From: Geomobilibacter sp964431365
GTDB taxonomy: Bacteria > Desulfobacterota > Desulfuromonadia > Geobacterales > DSM-12255
DNA: 64,000 nucleotides
Direction of reading: 5' to 3'
Assembly: GCA_964431365.1 (NCBI GenBank)
Contig: CAYSJJ010000005.1
Location: 33,127-97,126 of the forward strand
Of the stretch, positions 40,557 through 49,029 are shown one piece after another. How positions within the stretch are numbered: the first letter of the stretch is position 1; each line of letters starts with the position of its first letter. Under the pieces are notes generated by a model. It made no database searches and was not told where the DNA came from. It saw only the letters and a program-made list of their open reading frames with translations. The position numbers and the translations under genes are program-made.

Positions 40557-42047
40557 ATGAGCTTCATCCTTGCCCTGGACCAGGGGACGACCAGCTCCCG
40601 CGCCCTGGTGTTCGATCATGACGGGAACGTGCGGGGAGTCGCCCAGAAGGAATTCCGCCAGATATTCCCCCAACCGGGCCTTGTGGAGCACGACCCGGGG
40701 GAGATCTGGGCCTCCCAACTCGGCGTGGCCGTGGAGGCCATCGCCCGGGCCGGCGTGACTGCCGCCGACATCGCCGCCATCGGCATCACCAACCAGCGGG
40801 AAACGACCATTGTCTGGGATCGGCGGACCGGAAAGCCGATCCACAACGCCATCGTCTGGCAGGACCGGCGCACCGCGGCGGAGTGCGACCGCCTCAAGGC
40901 CGAAGGGTATGAGCCCCTCGTCCGCAGCCGGACCGGGCTGGTGCTGGACGCCTACTTCTCCGGCACCAAGCTCGCCTGGCTGCTCGACCACGTCCCGGGC
41001 GCGCGGGCGCGGGCCGAGGCGGGAGAGCTCGCCTTCGGTACCGTGGACTCCTGGCTCGTCTGGCACCTGACCGGCGGAGAACGGCACCTGACCGATGCCA
41101 GCAACGCCTCCCGGACCCTGCTGTTCAACATCCATGACGGGGCGTGGGACCCGGAGCTGCTGGCGATGCTCAGGATCCCGCCGGCTCTCCTCCCCGAGGT
41201 CGTCTCCTCCAGCCAAGTCTACGCTCAGACCGCGGGCCGCCTCCTCGCCGCGGCCGTGCCGATCGCGGGGATCGCCGGCGACCAGCAGGCGGCGCTGTTC
41301 GGCCAGCTCTGCGACCGGCCGGGGATGGCCAAGAACACCTACGGCACCGGCTGTTTCATGCTCATGCAGACCGGCGACCGACCGGTCGCCTCCCGGCGGA
41401 ACCTCCTTACCACCGTGGCGTGCAGGATGGGGGGGCGCACCGAATACGCCCTGGAAGGGAGCGTGTTCGTGGCGGGTGCTGCGGTGCAGTGGCTGCGGGA
41501 TGGGCTCGGCATCATCCGCTCCTCCGGGGAGGTGGAGGCGCTGGCCGCCTCGGTCGCCGACAATGGCGGCGTTTTTCTGGTTCCCGCCTTCACCGGTCTT
41601 GGCGCCCCCCACTGGGACCCCTACGCCCGCGGCGCCCTGTTCGGCCTGACCCGCGGCTCTACTGCCGGGCATATCGCCCGGGCCACCCTGGAGAGCATCG
41701 CCTTCCAGACCGCCGATCTGCTGGAGGCGATGGAAATGGACGCCGCTACCCCCCTTGCCGAACTCCGGGTCGACGGCGGCGCCACCGCCAACAACCTGCT
41801 CATGCAGTTCCAGGCGGACCTCCTCGGCGTCCCGGTGGTGCGGCCGAGGGTGCGGGAGACCACGGCGCTGGGAGCGGCCTATCTGGCCGGGCTGGCGATC
41901 GGCTACTGGCGCGACCGCGCCGAGATCGGGCGGCTCTGGCAGGCGGAGCATACCTTTACCCCCACCATGGGGCGGGAGCAGGCGGCCGAGTTGCGCAGCC
42001 GCTGGAGCCGGGCACTGGAGCGGACCAAGGGGTGGGAGCAGCCATGA
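40557..42047 (+). CDS. glpK: Glycerol kinase
   Basis: A 496-residue FGGY-family kinase that phosphorylates glycerol to glycerol-3-phosphate. Seen are ALDQGTTSSRALVFD, GITNQRETTIVWDR, NAIVWQDRRT, the FGGY signature region NTYGTGCFMLMQTG, VFVAGAAVQWLRDGL and VDGGATANNLLMQFQ. GGAGG lies about 10 nt upstream of the ATG. Its stop overlaps the glpD start (ATGA), showing a two-gene operon. No GlpF facilitator is adjacent. Confidence 0.96.
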   Translation: MSFILALDQGTTSSRALVFDHDGNVRGVAQKEFRQIFPQPGLVEHDPGEIWASQLGVAVEAIARAGVTAADIAAIGITNQRETTIVWDRRTGKPIHNAIVWQDRRTAAECDRLKAEGYEPLVRSRTGLVLDAYFSGTKLAWLLDHVPGARARAEAGELAFGTVDSWLVWHLTGGERHLTDASNASRTLLFNIHDGAWDPELLAMLRIPPALLPEVVSSSQVYAQTAGRLLAAAVPIAGIAGDQQAALFGQLCDRPGMAKNTYGTGCFMLMQTGDRPVASRRNLLTTVACRMGGRTEYALEGSVFVAGAAVQWLRDGLGIIRSSGEVEALAASVADNGGVFLVPAFTGLGAPHWDPYARGALFGLTRGSTAGHIARATLESIAFQTADLLEAMEMDAATPLAELRVDGGATANNLLMQFQADLLGVPVVRPRVRETTALGAAYLAGLAIGYWRDRAEIGRLWQAEHTFTPTMGREQAAELRSRWSRALERTKGWEQP

Positions 42048-43600
42048 CGCGGGCGGAACTCTTGCAGCAGATGGAAGACGAAACGGCCTGGGAGATGATC
42101 GTGGTGGGGGGGGGCGCCACCGGGCTGGGAACGGCGGTGGAGGCGGCCAGCCGAGGCTACCGGACCCTCCTCCTGGAGCAGCACGACTTCGCCAAGGGGA
42201 CCTCCAGCCGGAGCACCAAGCTGATCCACGGCGGGGTCCGCTACCTGCAGCAGGGGAACCTCTCCCTCGTGCTGGAGGCGCTCAGGGAACGCGGGCTCCT
42301 GATCCGCAACGCCCCCCACCTGGTGCACAATCTCTCCTTCGTGGTTCCCCTCTACGACTGGTGGGAAGGTCCCTTCTACGGGGTCGGCCTCAAGCTGTAC
42401 GACCTCCTGGCCGGCAGGCTGGGGCTCGGTCCGTCACGTCTCCTCTCGCGGGAGGAGACCCTCTCCCACATCCCGACCGTGGAGCAAAACGGTCTGCGGG
42501 GCGGGGTGATCTATCATGACGGCCAGTTCGACGACGCGCGCCTCGCCATCAGCCTTGCCCTGACTGTCAGGGACCTGGGCGGGGTCGCATTCAATTACCT
42601 GCCGGTGACCGGCATCATCCGGGAAGGGGGGCTGGTGGTGGGGGTGGAGGCGCAGGACGCGGAGAGCGGCCGTGTATTCAGGATACGGGGACGGGCCGTG
42701 ATCAATGCCGCCGGTCCCTTCATCGACAAGGTGCGGCAGATGGTAGACCCGGAGGCGAGCCCGCTCGTCACCCCGAGCCAGGGGGTGCATCTGGTGCTGG
42801 ACGGCTCGTTTCTCTCCGGCGGCAGCGCCATCATGGTCCCCCATACCGACGACGGCCGGGTACTGTTCGCCGTCCCCTGGCACGGCCGGACCATCGTCGG
42901 CACCACCGACACCCCGATCCCTTCGGCAACCCTGGAACCGCGTCCCCTGCCGGAAGAGATCCAGTTCCTCCTCTCCCATGCCTCGCGCTACCTCACCCGT
43001 CATCCTGGCCCGGCCGACGTGCTGAGCGTCTTCGCCGGCATCCGTCCCTTGGTTCGCTCCGAGGGGGGTGGCGACACCGCCTCACTCTCCCGCGACCATA
43101 CGCTGCTGGTGGAGAAGAGCGGGCTCGTCACCATTGCCGGCGGCAAGTGGACCACCTACCGCCGGATGGGCGAGGATACGGTGACGGCCGCGGCCCAGGT
43201 CGCCGGGCTGGACGACCGGCCGTCGGTCACCGCCGGTCTGCACATCCATGGCTGGCAGGAAGGGGGCGGTGCCGGCGGCCCGCGGCAGGTCTACGGATGC
43301 GACGCACCGGCGCTGGAGGCTCTCCTGGCGGAGAACCCCGCCTGGCGCGCGCCGCTGCACCCAGCGCTCCCCTACTGCGCGGGAGAGGTGGTCTGGTCGG
43401 TACGCTTCGAGTGGGCGCGGACGGTGGAGGACGTGCTGGCCCGCCGTACCAGGGCGCTTTTGCTGGACGCCCGCGCGAGCATTGCCGTCGCGCCCGCGGT
43501 TGCGGAACTGATGGCGGCCGAGCTGGGGGACGACCGGGCATGGCAGGAGGCGCAGGTAGCCGCTTTCTGCGAACTGGCCCGGGGGTACCTGATTGAGTGA
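42044..43600 (+). CDS. glpD: Glycerol-3-phosphate dehydrogenase, FAD-dependent
   Basis: A 518-residue flavoprotein that oxidises glycerol-3-phosphate to dihydroxyacetone phosphate and feeds electrons to quinone. The FAD-binding motif is MIVVGGGATGLGTAVEAASRG; then SSRSTKLIHGGVRYLQQG, VINAAGPFIDKVRQM and FAGIRPLVRS, and the C-terminal GGKWTTYRRMGEDT. The start is the ATG at 42044, overlapping the glpK stop by 4 nt. The same frame stays open back to 41144 through glpK, but that is a shadow frame. Confidence 0.95.
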   Translation: MTRAELLQQMEDETAWEMIVVGGGATGLGTAVEAASRGYRTLLLEQHDFAKGTSSRSTKLIHGGVRYLQQGNLSLVLEALRERGLLIRNAPHLVHNLSFVVPLYDWWEGPFYGVGLKLYDLLAGRLGLGPSRLLSREETLSHIPTVEQNGLRGGVIYHDGQFDDARLAISLALTVRDLGGVAFNYLPVTGIIREGGLVVGVEAQDAESGRVFRIRGRAVINAAGPFIDKVRQMVDPEASPLVTPSQGVHLVLDGSFLSGGSAIMVPHTDDGRVLFAVPWHGRTIVGTTDTPIPSATLEPRPLPEEIQFLLSHASRYLTRHPGPADVLSVFAGIRPLVRSEGGGDTASLSRDHTLLVEKSGLVTIAGGKWTTYRRMGEDTVTAAAQVAGLDDRPSVTAGLHIHGWQEGGGAGGPRQVYGCDAPALEALLAENPAWRAPLHPALPYCAGEVVWSVRFEWARTVEDVLARRTRALLLDARASIAVAPAVAELMAAELGDDRAWQEAQVAAFCELARGYLIE

Positions 43601-43671
43601 TGGAGAGGCTGGAACCGGGACTCCGCATTGCTTCCCGTGCTATAATGAAAGGACAAGGGGAGGTGGCGGTC

Positions 43672-43872
43672 ATGAAAGAAAGCGGCACGACAACATTTGG
43701 AGAAGGGCGCTGCGACACCAAGGTGTGGAGCGGGGCGTGCGAGAAGAGCGACTACCGGGACAAGAGTGACAAATACCTCTGCTCGGCATGCGGAACCATC
43801 GGCAACCTCACCCACGAGGTGCGGCACGAGGTCTTCCCACTGGTAAGCGGAGATTACGACAACCTCAGCTGA
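43672..43872 (+). CDS. Small Cys-containing protein of unknown function
   Basis: A 66-residue protein with four Cys: GRCDTKVWSGAC and LCSACG. The CXXC pair suggests a small metal-binding knuckle. The start at 43672 follows GGGAGGTG by about 7 nt, and TATAAT lies 26-31 nt upstream (43641-43646), though no clear -35 is seen. It is followed by a very strong shared terminator. I do not recognise the family. Confidence 0.65.
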   Translation: MKESGTTTFGEGRCDTKVWSGACEKSDYRDKSDKYLCSACGTIGNLTHEVRHEVFPLVSGDYDNLS

Positions 43873-43882
43873 ATCGGTGACA

Positions 43883-43940
43883 ACATAGTTGAACGAGAAA
43901 AGGCCCTCCACACGGAGGGCCTTTTCTCGTTCAACTATGT
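43883..43940. terminator. Bidirectional terminator with perfect 27-bp arms
   Basis: ACATAGTTGAACGAGAAAAG continues into GGCCCTCC and is matched base for base by the inverse after a 4-nt ACAC loop. The AAAA/TTTT blocks inside the arms make it work in both directions. It ends the small Cys gene and, on the other strand, overlaps the last codons and the stop of prfC. Confidence 0.9.
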
Positions 43941-45514
43941 TCCCGCGTCTCGTGGAACTCCAGTTCCTTCCAGTTATCCATGGTGTTTTCCAGCCGCCAG
44001 GCGCTGCCGGCCAGGTAGGCCAGGTTCCCTTCGCCGTCGATGTAGCAGTGCATCGCCTCTTTGCGCTGGAATTCGTCCAGTTTTTTCCGCTCGCCGGTGA
44101 CCCAGCGGGCCGTGACGTAGGAGACCGGTTCGTAGGTCGCCTTGACCTTGTACTCGTGCTCCAGCCGGTGCATGACCACATCGAACTGCAGGAGGCCCAC
44201 CGCGCCGACGATCCAGTCGGAACCCATCTGCGGCCGGAAAACCTGGGTGGTTCCCTCTTCGGCCAGCTGCACGAGCCCCTTTTCCAGGGCCTTCGACTTC
44301 ATCGGGTCAAGAAGGCGTACCTTGCGGAAATGCTCCGGAGCGAAGTTGGGGATGCCGGTGAACTTCAGATCCTCACCCAGGGTGAAGGTGTCGCCGATCT
44401 TGATGGTACCGTGGTTGTGGATGCCGATGATGTCGCCGGGAAACGCCTCGTCCACGTTCGTCCGGTCCTGGGCCATGAATATGGTGGCATTGGCGATCTG
44501 CACGTCACGCCCGAGCCGCAGGTGGCGCACCTTCATGCCGCGGTTGAACTTTCCCGAACAGATCCGGAAGAAGGCGATCCGGTCGCGGTGGGCAGGGTCC
44601 ATGTTCGCCTGGATCTTGAAGACGAAGCCGGAGAACGGCTCCTCGTAGGGGGAGACGGTCCGGGTGGTGGCTTCCCGCGGGAGCGGGGCCGGGGCATTCT
44701 CCACAAAGGTGTCCAGGAGTTGCTGGACACCGAAGGTGTTGACGGCGCTGCCGAAGAAGACGGGGGTCTGCAGTCCGGCCAGGTACGCCTCCTGTTCGAA
44801 CGGGTGGGCGACCCCCTCGATCAGTTCGATGTCGTGGCGCAGTTCGTCCACCTGGCTGCCGAGAAGCTCTTCCAGCATCGGGTCGTCGAGCCCCTTGACG
44901 GTGATGATCTCGCCGGTCCCACGGTCGGACTCCGGATCGAAGAAGGTCACTTCCTTGGTGTAGAGGTGGTAGGTGCCGCGGAAGCGCTTCCCCATGCCGA
45001 TGGGCCAGGTCATGGGGGCACACTGGATCTTCAGGACGCTCTCGATCTCGTCGATCAGGTCGATCGGCTCGCGCCCCTCCCGGTCCAGCTTGTTGATGAA
45101 GGTCATGATGGGGGTGTGGCGCAGCCGGCAGACGTCCAGGAGTTTCTTGGTCTGGCTCTCCACCCCCTTGACCGAGTCGATCACCATGAGGGCGGAGTCG
45201 ACGGCGGTCAGGACCCGGTAGGTATCTTCGGAAAAGTCGTTGTGGCCGGGGGTGTCCAGGAGGTTGATCTCGAAGTCCCGGTAGGTGAACTTCATGACCG
45301 ACGAGGTGACGGAAATACCTCGCTGCTTCTCCATCTCCATCCAGTCCGAGGTGGCGTAGCGGGCCGATTTCCTGGCGCGAACCTCACCCGCCTGCTGGAT
45401 GGCGCCCCCGAAGAGAAGGAGTTTTTCCGTAATGGTGGTCTTGCCGGCATCCGGATGGCTGATGATGGCGAAGGTCCGTCTCCGGTCGATCTCCTGCTGA
45501 TGGTGCTTCTTCAA
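43931..45514 (-). CDS. prfC: Peptide chain release factor 3
   Basis: A 527-residue translational GTPase that recycles RF1 and RF2 from the ribosome. GTPase motifs are AIISHPDAGKTTITEKLL (G1), RGISVTSSV (G2), LLDTPGHNDFSEDTYR (G3) and FINKLDR (G4). The rest matches RF3 (GCYHLY-like RGTYHLYTKEV, DWIVGAVGLLQFDVV, LAYLAGSAWRLENTM). The start codon is TTG at 45514, with GGAG 6 nt upstream; there is no ATG before residue ~58. The 3' end lies inside the shared terminator. Confidence 0.95.
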   Translation of the reverse strand: MKKHHQQEIDRRRTFAIISHPDAGKTTITEKLLLFGGAIQQAGEVRARKSARYATSDWMEMEKQRGISVTSSVMKFTYRDFEINLLDTPGHNDFSEDTYRVLTAVDSALMVIDSVKGVESQTKKLLDVCRLRHTPIMTFINKLDREGREPIDLIDEIESVLKIQCAPMTWPIGMGKRFRGTYHLYTKEVTFFDPESDRGTGEIITVKGLDDPMLEELLGSQVDELRHDIELIEGVAHPFEQEAYLAGLQTPVFFGSAVNTFGVQQLLDTFVENAPAPLPREATTRTVSPYEEPFSGFVFKIQANMDPAHRDRIAFFRICSGKFNRGMKVRHLRLGRDVQIANATIFMAQDRTNVDEAFPGDIIGIHNHGTIKIGDTFTLGEDLKFTGIPNFAPEHFRKVRLLDPMKSKALEKGLVQLAEEGTTQVFRPQMGSDWIVGAVGLLQFDVVMHRLEHEYKVKATYEPVSYVTARWVTGERKKLDEFQRKEAMHCYIDGEGNLAYLAGSAWRLENTMDNWKELEFHETREHS

Positions 45515-45561
45515 GTTCTGCTCCGTTCTGATGTTCTTTCAAAAATCGCTGGACAAAGAAA

Positions 45562-45584
45562 AGGCGAAGAGTTTATCTTCGCCT
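45562..45584 (-). terminator. Terminator-like hairpin in the prfC leader
   Basis: On the minus strand AGGCGAAGA, a 5-nt loop and TCTTCGCCT form a perfect 9-bp stem followed by TTTCTTTG. It lies about 50 nt upstream of the prfC start, between the divergent prfC and PilZ genes. Confidence 0.55.
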
Positions 45585-45650
45585 GACAACAAGTTATGAT
45601 CGCATGAGCCATGTAAAAGGGCAACAATTTTTTCAGGAATGTCGACCAGC

Positions 45651-46352
45651 ATGAGTGACTACTATCAGATCGTCCAGGTCGGGACCGCGCAGGCAGACAG
45701 CGATGCCATTCTGGCCACGCTGAAGCGGATCCAGGAGGGGCATCTGGTCAACGATATCCGTCTCCTTAACTATTACCACGAGATCCCGGTCAGCTACGGG
45801 GCCTCGGTCGATTACATCGAAGGGGACATGGTGGACCTCGGGGTGCACCAGCATCAGGCCGTCGTCATGAAGCTGGAGAAGACCACCATCCTCAAGAGCC
45901 GTCACTTACCCCACGAGGTGATTGCCAAGGTGTTCAGGTCGGATATCACGCGCTGTCTAGTGACCCTGACCAATTTTGCCTATGGTGTGGTCCGGGCCGA
46001 GCGCCGGCGCTTCGTCAGGGTTGCCGTCAGCGATGTGGTAGATGTCGTATTTATGACGGATACGGCGACCATTTCGGGGAGGATGACCGATATCTCGGTC
46101 GGCGGGGTCTCCATCCAGCAGGATCAGGAGAGCGGGGGGATCGACATCGGCTGTCGCGGTATCGTCCGGCTGAGTCTGATGGGTACCCCGCTGGAAATGC
46201 CGGCCCGCTTGATCAAGATTCTGACCGATAAGAAACAGTTTAAATATGTCTTCGAGATGGATATCTCCAGCAGGGAGGAGGGGGTAATTTCCCGCTACAT
46301 ATTCCAGCGTCAGGTCGAGATCATCCGCGAATTGAAAGATCACATCGTCTGA
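45651..46352 (+). CDS. PilZ-domain protein with canonical c-di-GMP motifs
   Basis: A 233-residue protein. The N-terminal ~105 residues form a YcgR-N-like beta domain; the C-terminal half is PilZ, with RxxxR in AERRRFVRV and DxSxxG in DISVGGVSI, both intact. It is therefore expected to bind c-di-GMP, unlike the PilZ-like protein near 31 kb. No membrane helix is seen. The start is taken at 45651 (AGGA 12 nt upstream); ATG at 45639 is in frame but lies directly on the AGGA. It may share a transcript with the tatD gene. Confidence 0.85.
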   Translation: MSDYYQIVQVGTAQADSDAILATLKRIQEGHLVNDIRLLNYYHEIPVSYGASVDYIEGDMVDLGVHQHQAVVMKLEKTTILKSRHLPHEVIAKVFRSDITRCLVTLTNFAYGVVRAERRRFVRVAVSDVVDVVFMTDTATISGRMTDISVGGVSIQQDQESGGIDIGCRGIVRLSLMGTPLEMPARLIKILTDKKQFKYVFEMDISSREEGVISRYIFQRQVEIIRELKDHIV

Positions 46353-46371
46353 CCCCCTTCCCGTGGCCGTC

Positions 46372-47169
46372 ATGACACCTCCGTCATCATCTGTTGAACC
46401 CACCCCGACCTTGGTGGACACCCATTGCCACCTCGACCTACCTCCACTCGTGGGCCAGCTCCCCGAAATAGTTGACCGGGCATTGTCCGCCGGAGTCCGC
46501 AGGTTCGTGGTGCCGGGGGTGACTGCCGCGGCATGGCCGACAATAGCTGCAGTGGCCCGGGAGTTTGAGGCCATCATCCCCTGTTTCGGGCTGCACCCGC
46601 AGCAGGCTGCCGCTTATTCCGACACAACCATGGCCGAACTTGCCCGGTTCCTGCCGCACGCCGCTGCAGTGGGCGAGATTGGACTCGACTATCTGCTGCC
46701 GGGTGCCGACCGGGAACAGCAGCGCTTCGCCTTTCGCGCGCAACTCAGGCTGGCGGTCGCGGCCGGACTCCCGGTGCTGATCCATTGCCGCCGGGCATTC
46801 AACGACCTTCTGACCATTCTCCGGGAAGAACGGGTTGGAATGGTGGGTGGGGTCATGCACGCCTTTTCCGGCAGCCCCGAGATTGCCCGGGAGTGTCTGC
46901 GTCTCGGACTGCTGATCTCCGTCTCGGGTACCGTAACCTATCGGAACGCGGTGCGCCCGGTGGCCGTGGCAAACGCCATCCCCCTGGAGAGCCTGGTCCT
47001 TGAGACCGATGCCCCGGACATGACGCCGGAGCCGTGGCGCGGGCGGTACAATGAGCCGTCGTTTATCGTCGAGGTCGCCAGGTCCGTGGCAGCAATCAAG
47101 GGGATTGAGGTGGAGGCCGTAGCGGAGGTTACCACTCGGAATGCCCTGCGACTCTTCGACCGACAGTAA
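46372..47169 (+). CDS. TatD-family metal-dependent hydrolase
   Basis: A 265-residue TIM-barrel hydrolase. Metal ligands are seen in DTHCHLD (HxH), the Glu of VGEIGLDY, the His of LIHCRRAF and HAFSGS, and the Asp of LETDAPDM. TatD enzymes are DNases or related hydrolases acting in DNA repair and tRNA/aminoacid quality control. The start is ATG at 46372; GTG at 46363 is possible and neither has a clear ribosome site, so the gene may depend on translation of the PilZ gene 20 bp upstream. Confidence 0.9.
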   Translation: MTPPSSSVEPTPTLVDTHCHLDLPPLVGQLPEIVDRALSAGVRRFVVPGVTAAAWPTIAAVAREFEAIIPCFGLHPQQAAAYSDTTMAELARFLPHAAAVGEIGLDYLLPGADREQQRFAFRAQLRLAVAAGLPVLIHCRRAFNDLLTILREERVGMVGGVMHAFSGSPEIARECLRLGLLISVSGTVTYRNAVRPVAVANAIPLESLVLETDAPDMTPEPWRGRYNEPSFIVEVARSVAAIKGIEVEAVAEVTTRNALRLFDRQ

Positions 47170-47288
47170 GAGCTGAATCCGTGACGGTTGCCGCGCCGAC
47201 GGGGCGACTCTGCCCGGGTCCGGCCGCTATGGGCGAAATCGAGCGGTATCCGGCACAAATCCACGTAACCCACCTTCAGGGAGGCCCC

Positions 47289-48071
47289 ATGTCCAATCTT
47301 CACAGATTCTCCCGCACCGAGTTGCTCCTCGGCAGTGACGGCCTTGAACGACTGCAGCGCTCCCGCGTGGCGGTATTCGGCCTGGGCGGGGTCGGCAGCT
47401 TCGCCGCTGAAGCCCTCTGCCGGGCCGGCATCGGCCACCTGACGATCGTCGATTTCGACGACATATGCCTCACCAACGTCAACCGCCAACTCCACGCCAT
47501 GGATGGTACGGTCGGCAAGGCCAAGGTGCAGGTCATGGCCGACCGGCTCCGTCTCATCAATCCCCAGGCGGAGATCGTTCCGTACCGCGATTTTTATAGC
47601 GCGGAAAACAGCGAATTTCTTCTCGCCGGTCCTTTCGACTACGTTGTAGACTGCATCGATCACTTCACCAGCAAGGTGCACCTGATCGTCAGCTGCCTGG
47701 AGCGGGGGACCCCGGTCATCTCCAGCATGGGGGCTGCCGCCAAGCTTGACCCGACCAAGATCCACGTTGCCGACATCGCCGATACCCACAAATGCCGCAT
47801 GGCGCGGGCGGTGCGCAAGCTCCTTCGGCAGCGGGGTGTTGAGCGGGGGGTGACGGTTGTCTATTCCACCGAGGAGTACCGAGAGCCGCTCAACAAGGAT
47901 GCCGGCTGCAAAGGCGCCTGCATCTGCCCCAACCGGGACGAGCAGCAGTTTTCCTGCGAACATCGGCGCGTTATCCTGGGAAGCGTCTCCTATATACCTT
48001 CGATATTCGGATTGACCATGGCGGGAGTAGTGGTGAATCACCTTGTTGCACCGGCGGCAACGGCAAAATAG
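47289..48071 (+). CDS. tcdA: tRNA threonylcarbamoyladenosine dehydratase
   Basis: A 260-residue E1-like/ThiF-family enzyme that makes cyclic t6A in tRNA. The nucleotide-binding motif is VAVFGLGGVGSFAAEALCR; then VDFDDICLTNVNRQLHA and DCIDHFTSKVHLI. The C-terminal Cys set (GCKGACICP) is typical. The start at 47289 has GGGAGG 5 nt upstream; the open frame begins at 47181 without a ribosome site. Confidence 0.9.
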   Translation: MSNLHRFSRTELLLGSDGLERLQRSRVAVFGLGGVGSFAAEALCRAGIGHLTIVDFDDICLTNVNRQLHAMDGTVGKAKVQVMADRLRLINPQAEIVPYRDFYSAENSEFLLAGPFDYVVDCIDHFTSKVHLIVSCLERGTPVISSMGAAAKLDPTKIHVADIADTHKCRMARAVRKLLRQRGVERGVTVVYSTEEYREPLNKDAGCKGACICPNRDEQQFSCEHRRVILGSVSYIPSIFGLTMAGVVVNHLVAPAATAK

Positions 48072-48077
48072 GGGGTG

Positions 48078-48105
48078 TTGAAGTTGAAGAGGAGTTGGCT
48101 ATACT
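48078..48105 (+). promoter_or_regulatory. Putative promoter of the ferritin-like/cytochrome pair
   Basis: TTGAAG, a 16-nt spacer and TATACT, 38 nt upstream of the ferritin-like start. Confidence 0.6.
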
Positions 48106-48142
48106 GTTTACACTAACCAACTGTGAACAGGAGGGATATGTC

Positions 48143-48640
48143 ATGGGCAAGGAATATTCACTGCAGGAGGCGCTGAAACTGGCAGTACAGGCCGAGAAGG
48201 ACAGCATGGACTTCTACCGGAGGGCGGCGTCCGTAACCAGCAATGAGCGGGCGAAAAAGGTGTTCGATCTGCTGGCCAACGAGGAGGTGGCGCATCTCAA
48301 GTCGTTCTTTGAGCATTACAAGGGAACGGAGTTCGGCGACGTGAAGAGCTTCATCGCATCCCCTCCCAGTGCCAAAAACGCAACCATCATCGCTCTGGAA
48401 AAGGCGGTCAAGGAGGATACCCTCGAGAAGGAGGCCCTGGAAATCGCCCTGAAGGAGGAAAAGGCCGGAATCCAGCAGTATACCATGCTGGTGAAGGATA
48501 TTATCGATCCGTTGGTCCGGGGGGTCTTCGAGCGGGTCATCAAGGAGTCCCAGGGGCATTACGACATGATCGAGGACGAGTACATGCATATCATGGGGAT
48601 GGTTGACAAGTCCGATCAGGACACATACGTGAGGGAGTAA
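48143..48640 (+). CDS. Ferritin-like (rubrerythrin-type) di-iron protein
   Basis: A 165-residue four-helix protein. Di-iron ligand motifs are visible: the Glu in AEKDSMDFYRR, EEVAHLKSFF, and EEKAGIQQY, with a final EsxGHYDMIE (KESQGHYDMIEDEY). There is no rubredoxin domain, so it is of the erythrin-only kind found in Geobacter. Such proteins handle peroxide or iron. The start at 48143 has GGAGGG upstream. The next gene begins at its stop codon. Confidence 0.85.
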   Translation: MGKEYSLQEALKLAVQAEKDSMDFYRRAASVTSNERAKKVFDLLANEEVAHLKSFFEHYKGTEFGDVKSFIASPPSAKNATIIALEKAVKEDTLEKEALEIALKEEKAGIQQYTMLVKDIIDPLVRGVFERVIKESQGHYDMIEDEYMHIMGMVDKSDQDTYVRE

Positions 48641-48952
48641 ATGAGAACATCAGCACAGGCAGTGGCGTTGACTCTTCTTTTTTGCGCAGGTTCAGCCTTC
48701 GGTGCCACCAGGGAAGAGGTGCAGGGTATTGCGCATCGAGAGCAAGGGCTGAAGGTGATAGAGGAACGGTGCCTGTTTTGCCACAATCGTCAACGAATCG
48801 ACACTGCCATCAAGCACCGTCAGGATGTGGAGAAGATTTTGAAAAAGATGGAAGGGAAGGGGGCCGTCCTGACCGATAAGGAACGTCAGGTCATGGGTCA
48901 CTTCTGGAAGAAGAGCCCGTTCAAGGCTCAACGCGAAGAGCAGGCACGGTAA
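48641..48952 (+). CDS. Small periplasmic monohaem c-type cytochrome
   Basis: A 103-residue protein with a signal peptide ending AFGA and one CXXCH site (RCLFCHNRQ). The rest is helical and charged, with Met in KKMEGKG and QVMGHFW as possible sixth haem ligands. Its ATG follows the ferritin-like stop with no gap (TAAATG), so the two are coupled. I cannot name the family. Confidence 0.82.
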   Translation: MRTSAQAVALTLLFCAGSAFGATREEVQGIAHREQGLKVIEERCLFCHNRQRIDTAIKHRQDVEKILKKMEGKGAVLTDKERQVMGHFWKKSPFKAQREEQAR

Positions 48953-48977
48953 CAGTTCTTCACAACGTATAGAGACC

Positions 48978-49010
48978 ATGAGGGCGGCCCGGATTCCGGA
49001 CCGCCCTCAT
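48978..49010. terminator. Stem-loop between convergent genes
   Basis: ATGAGGGCGG and CCGCCCTCAT form a perfect 10-bp stem, with a further CCGG/CCGG pair inside. It lies between the ends of the cytochrome and lytic transglycosylase genes. No U-tract is present. Confidence 0.5.
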
Positions 49011-49029
49011 GATTTGTACGGGGGTATCG

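Noticed and set aside
41144..42043. An 818-codon frame running from inside glpK through glpD
   Set aside because: The first 300 codons are a shadow of glpK in another frame. The true glpD start is the ATG at 42044 that overlaps the glpK stop.
43618..43646. Full sigma-70 promoter for the small Cys protein
   Set aside because: The TATAAT is perfect but no acceptable -35 lies 15-19 nt upstream, so only the -10 is mentioned.
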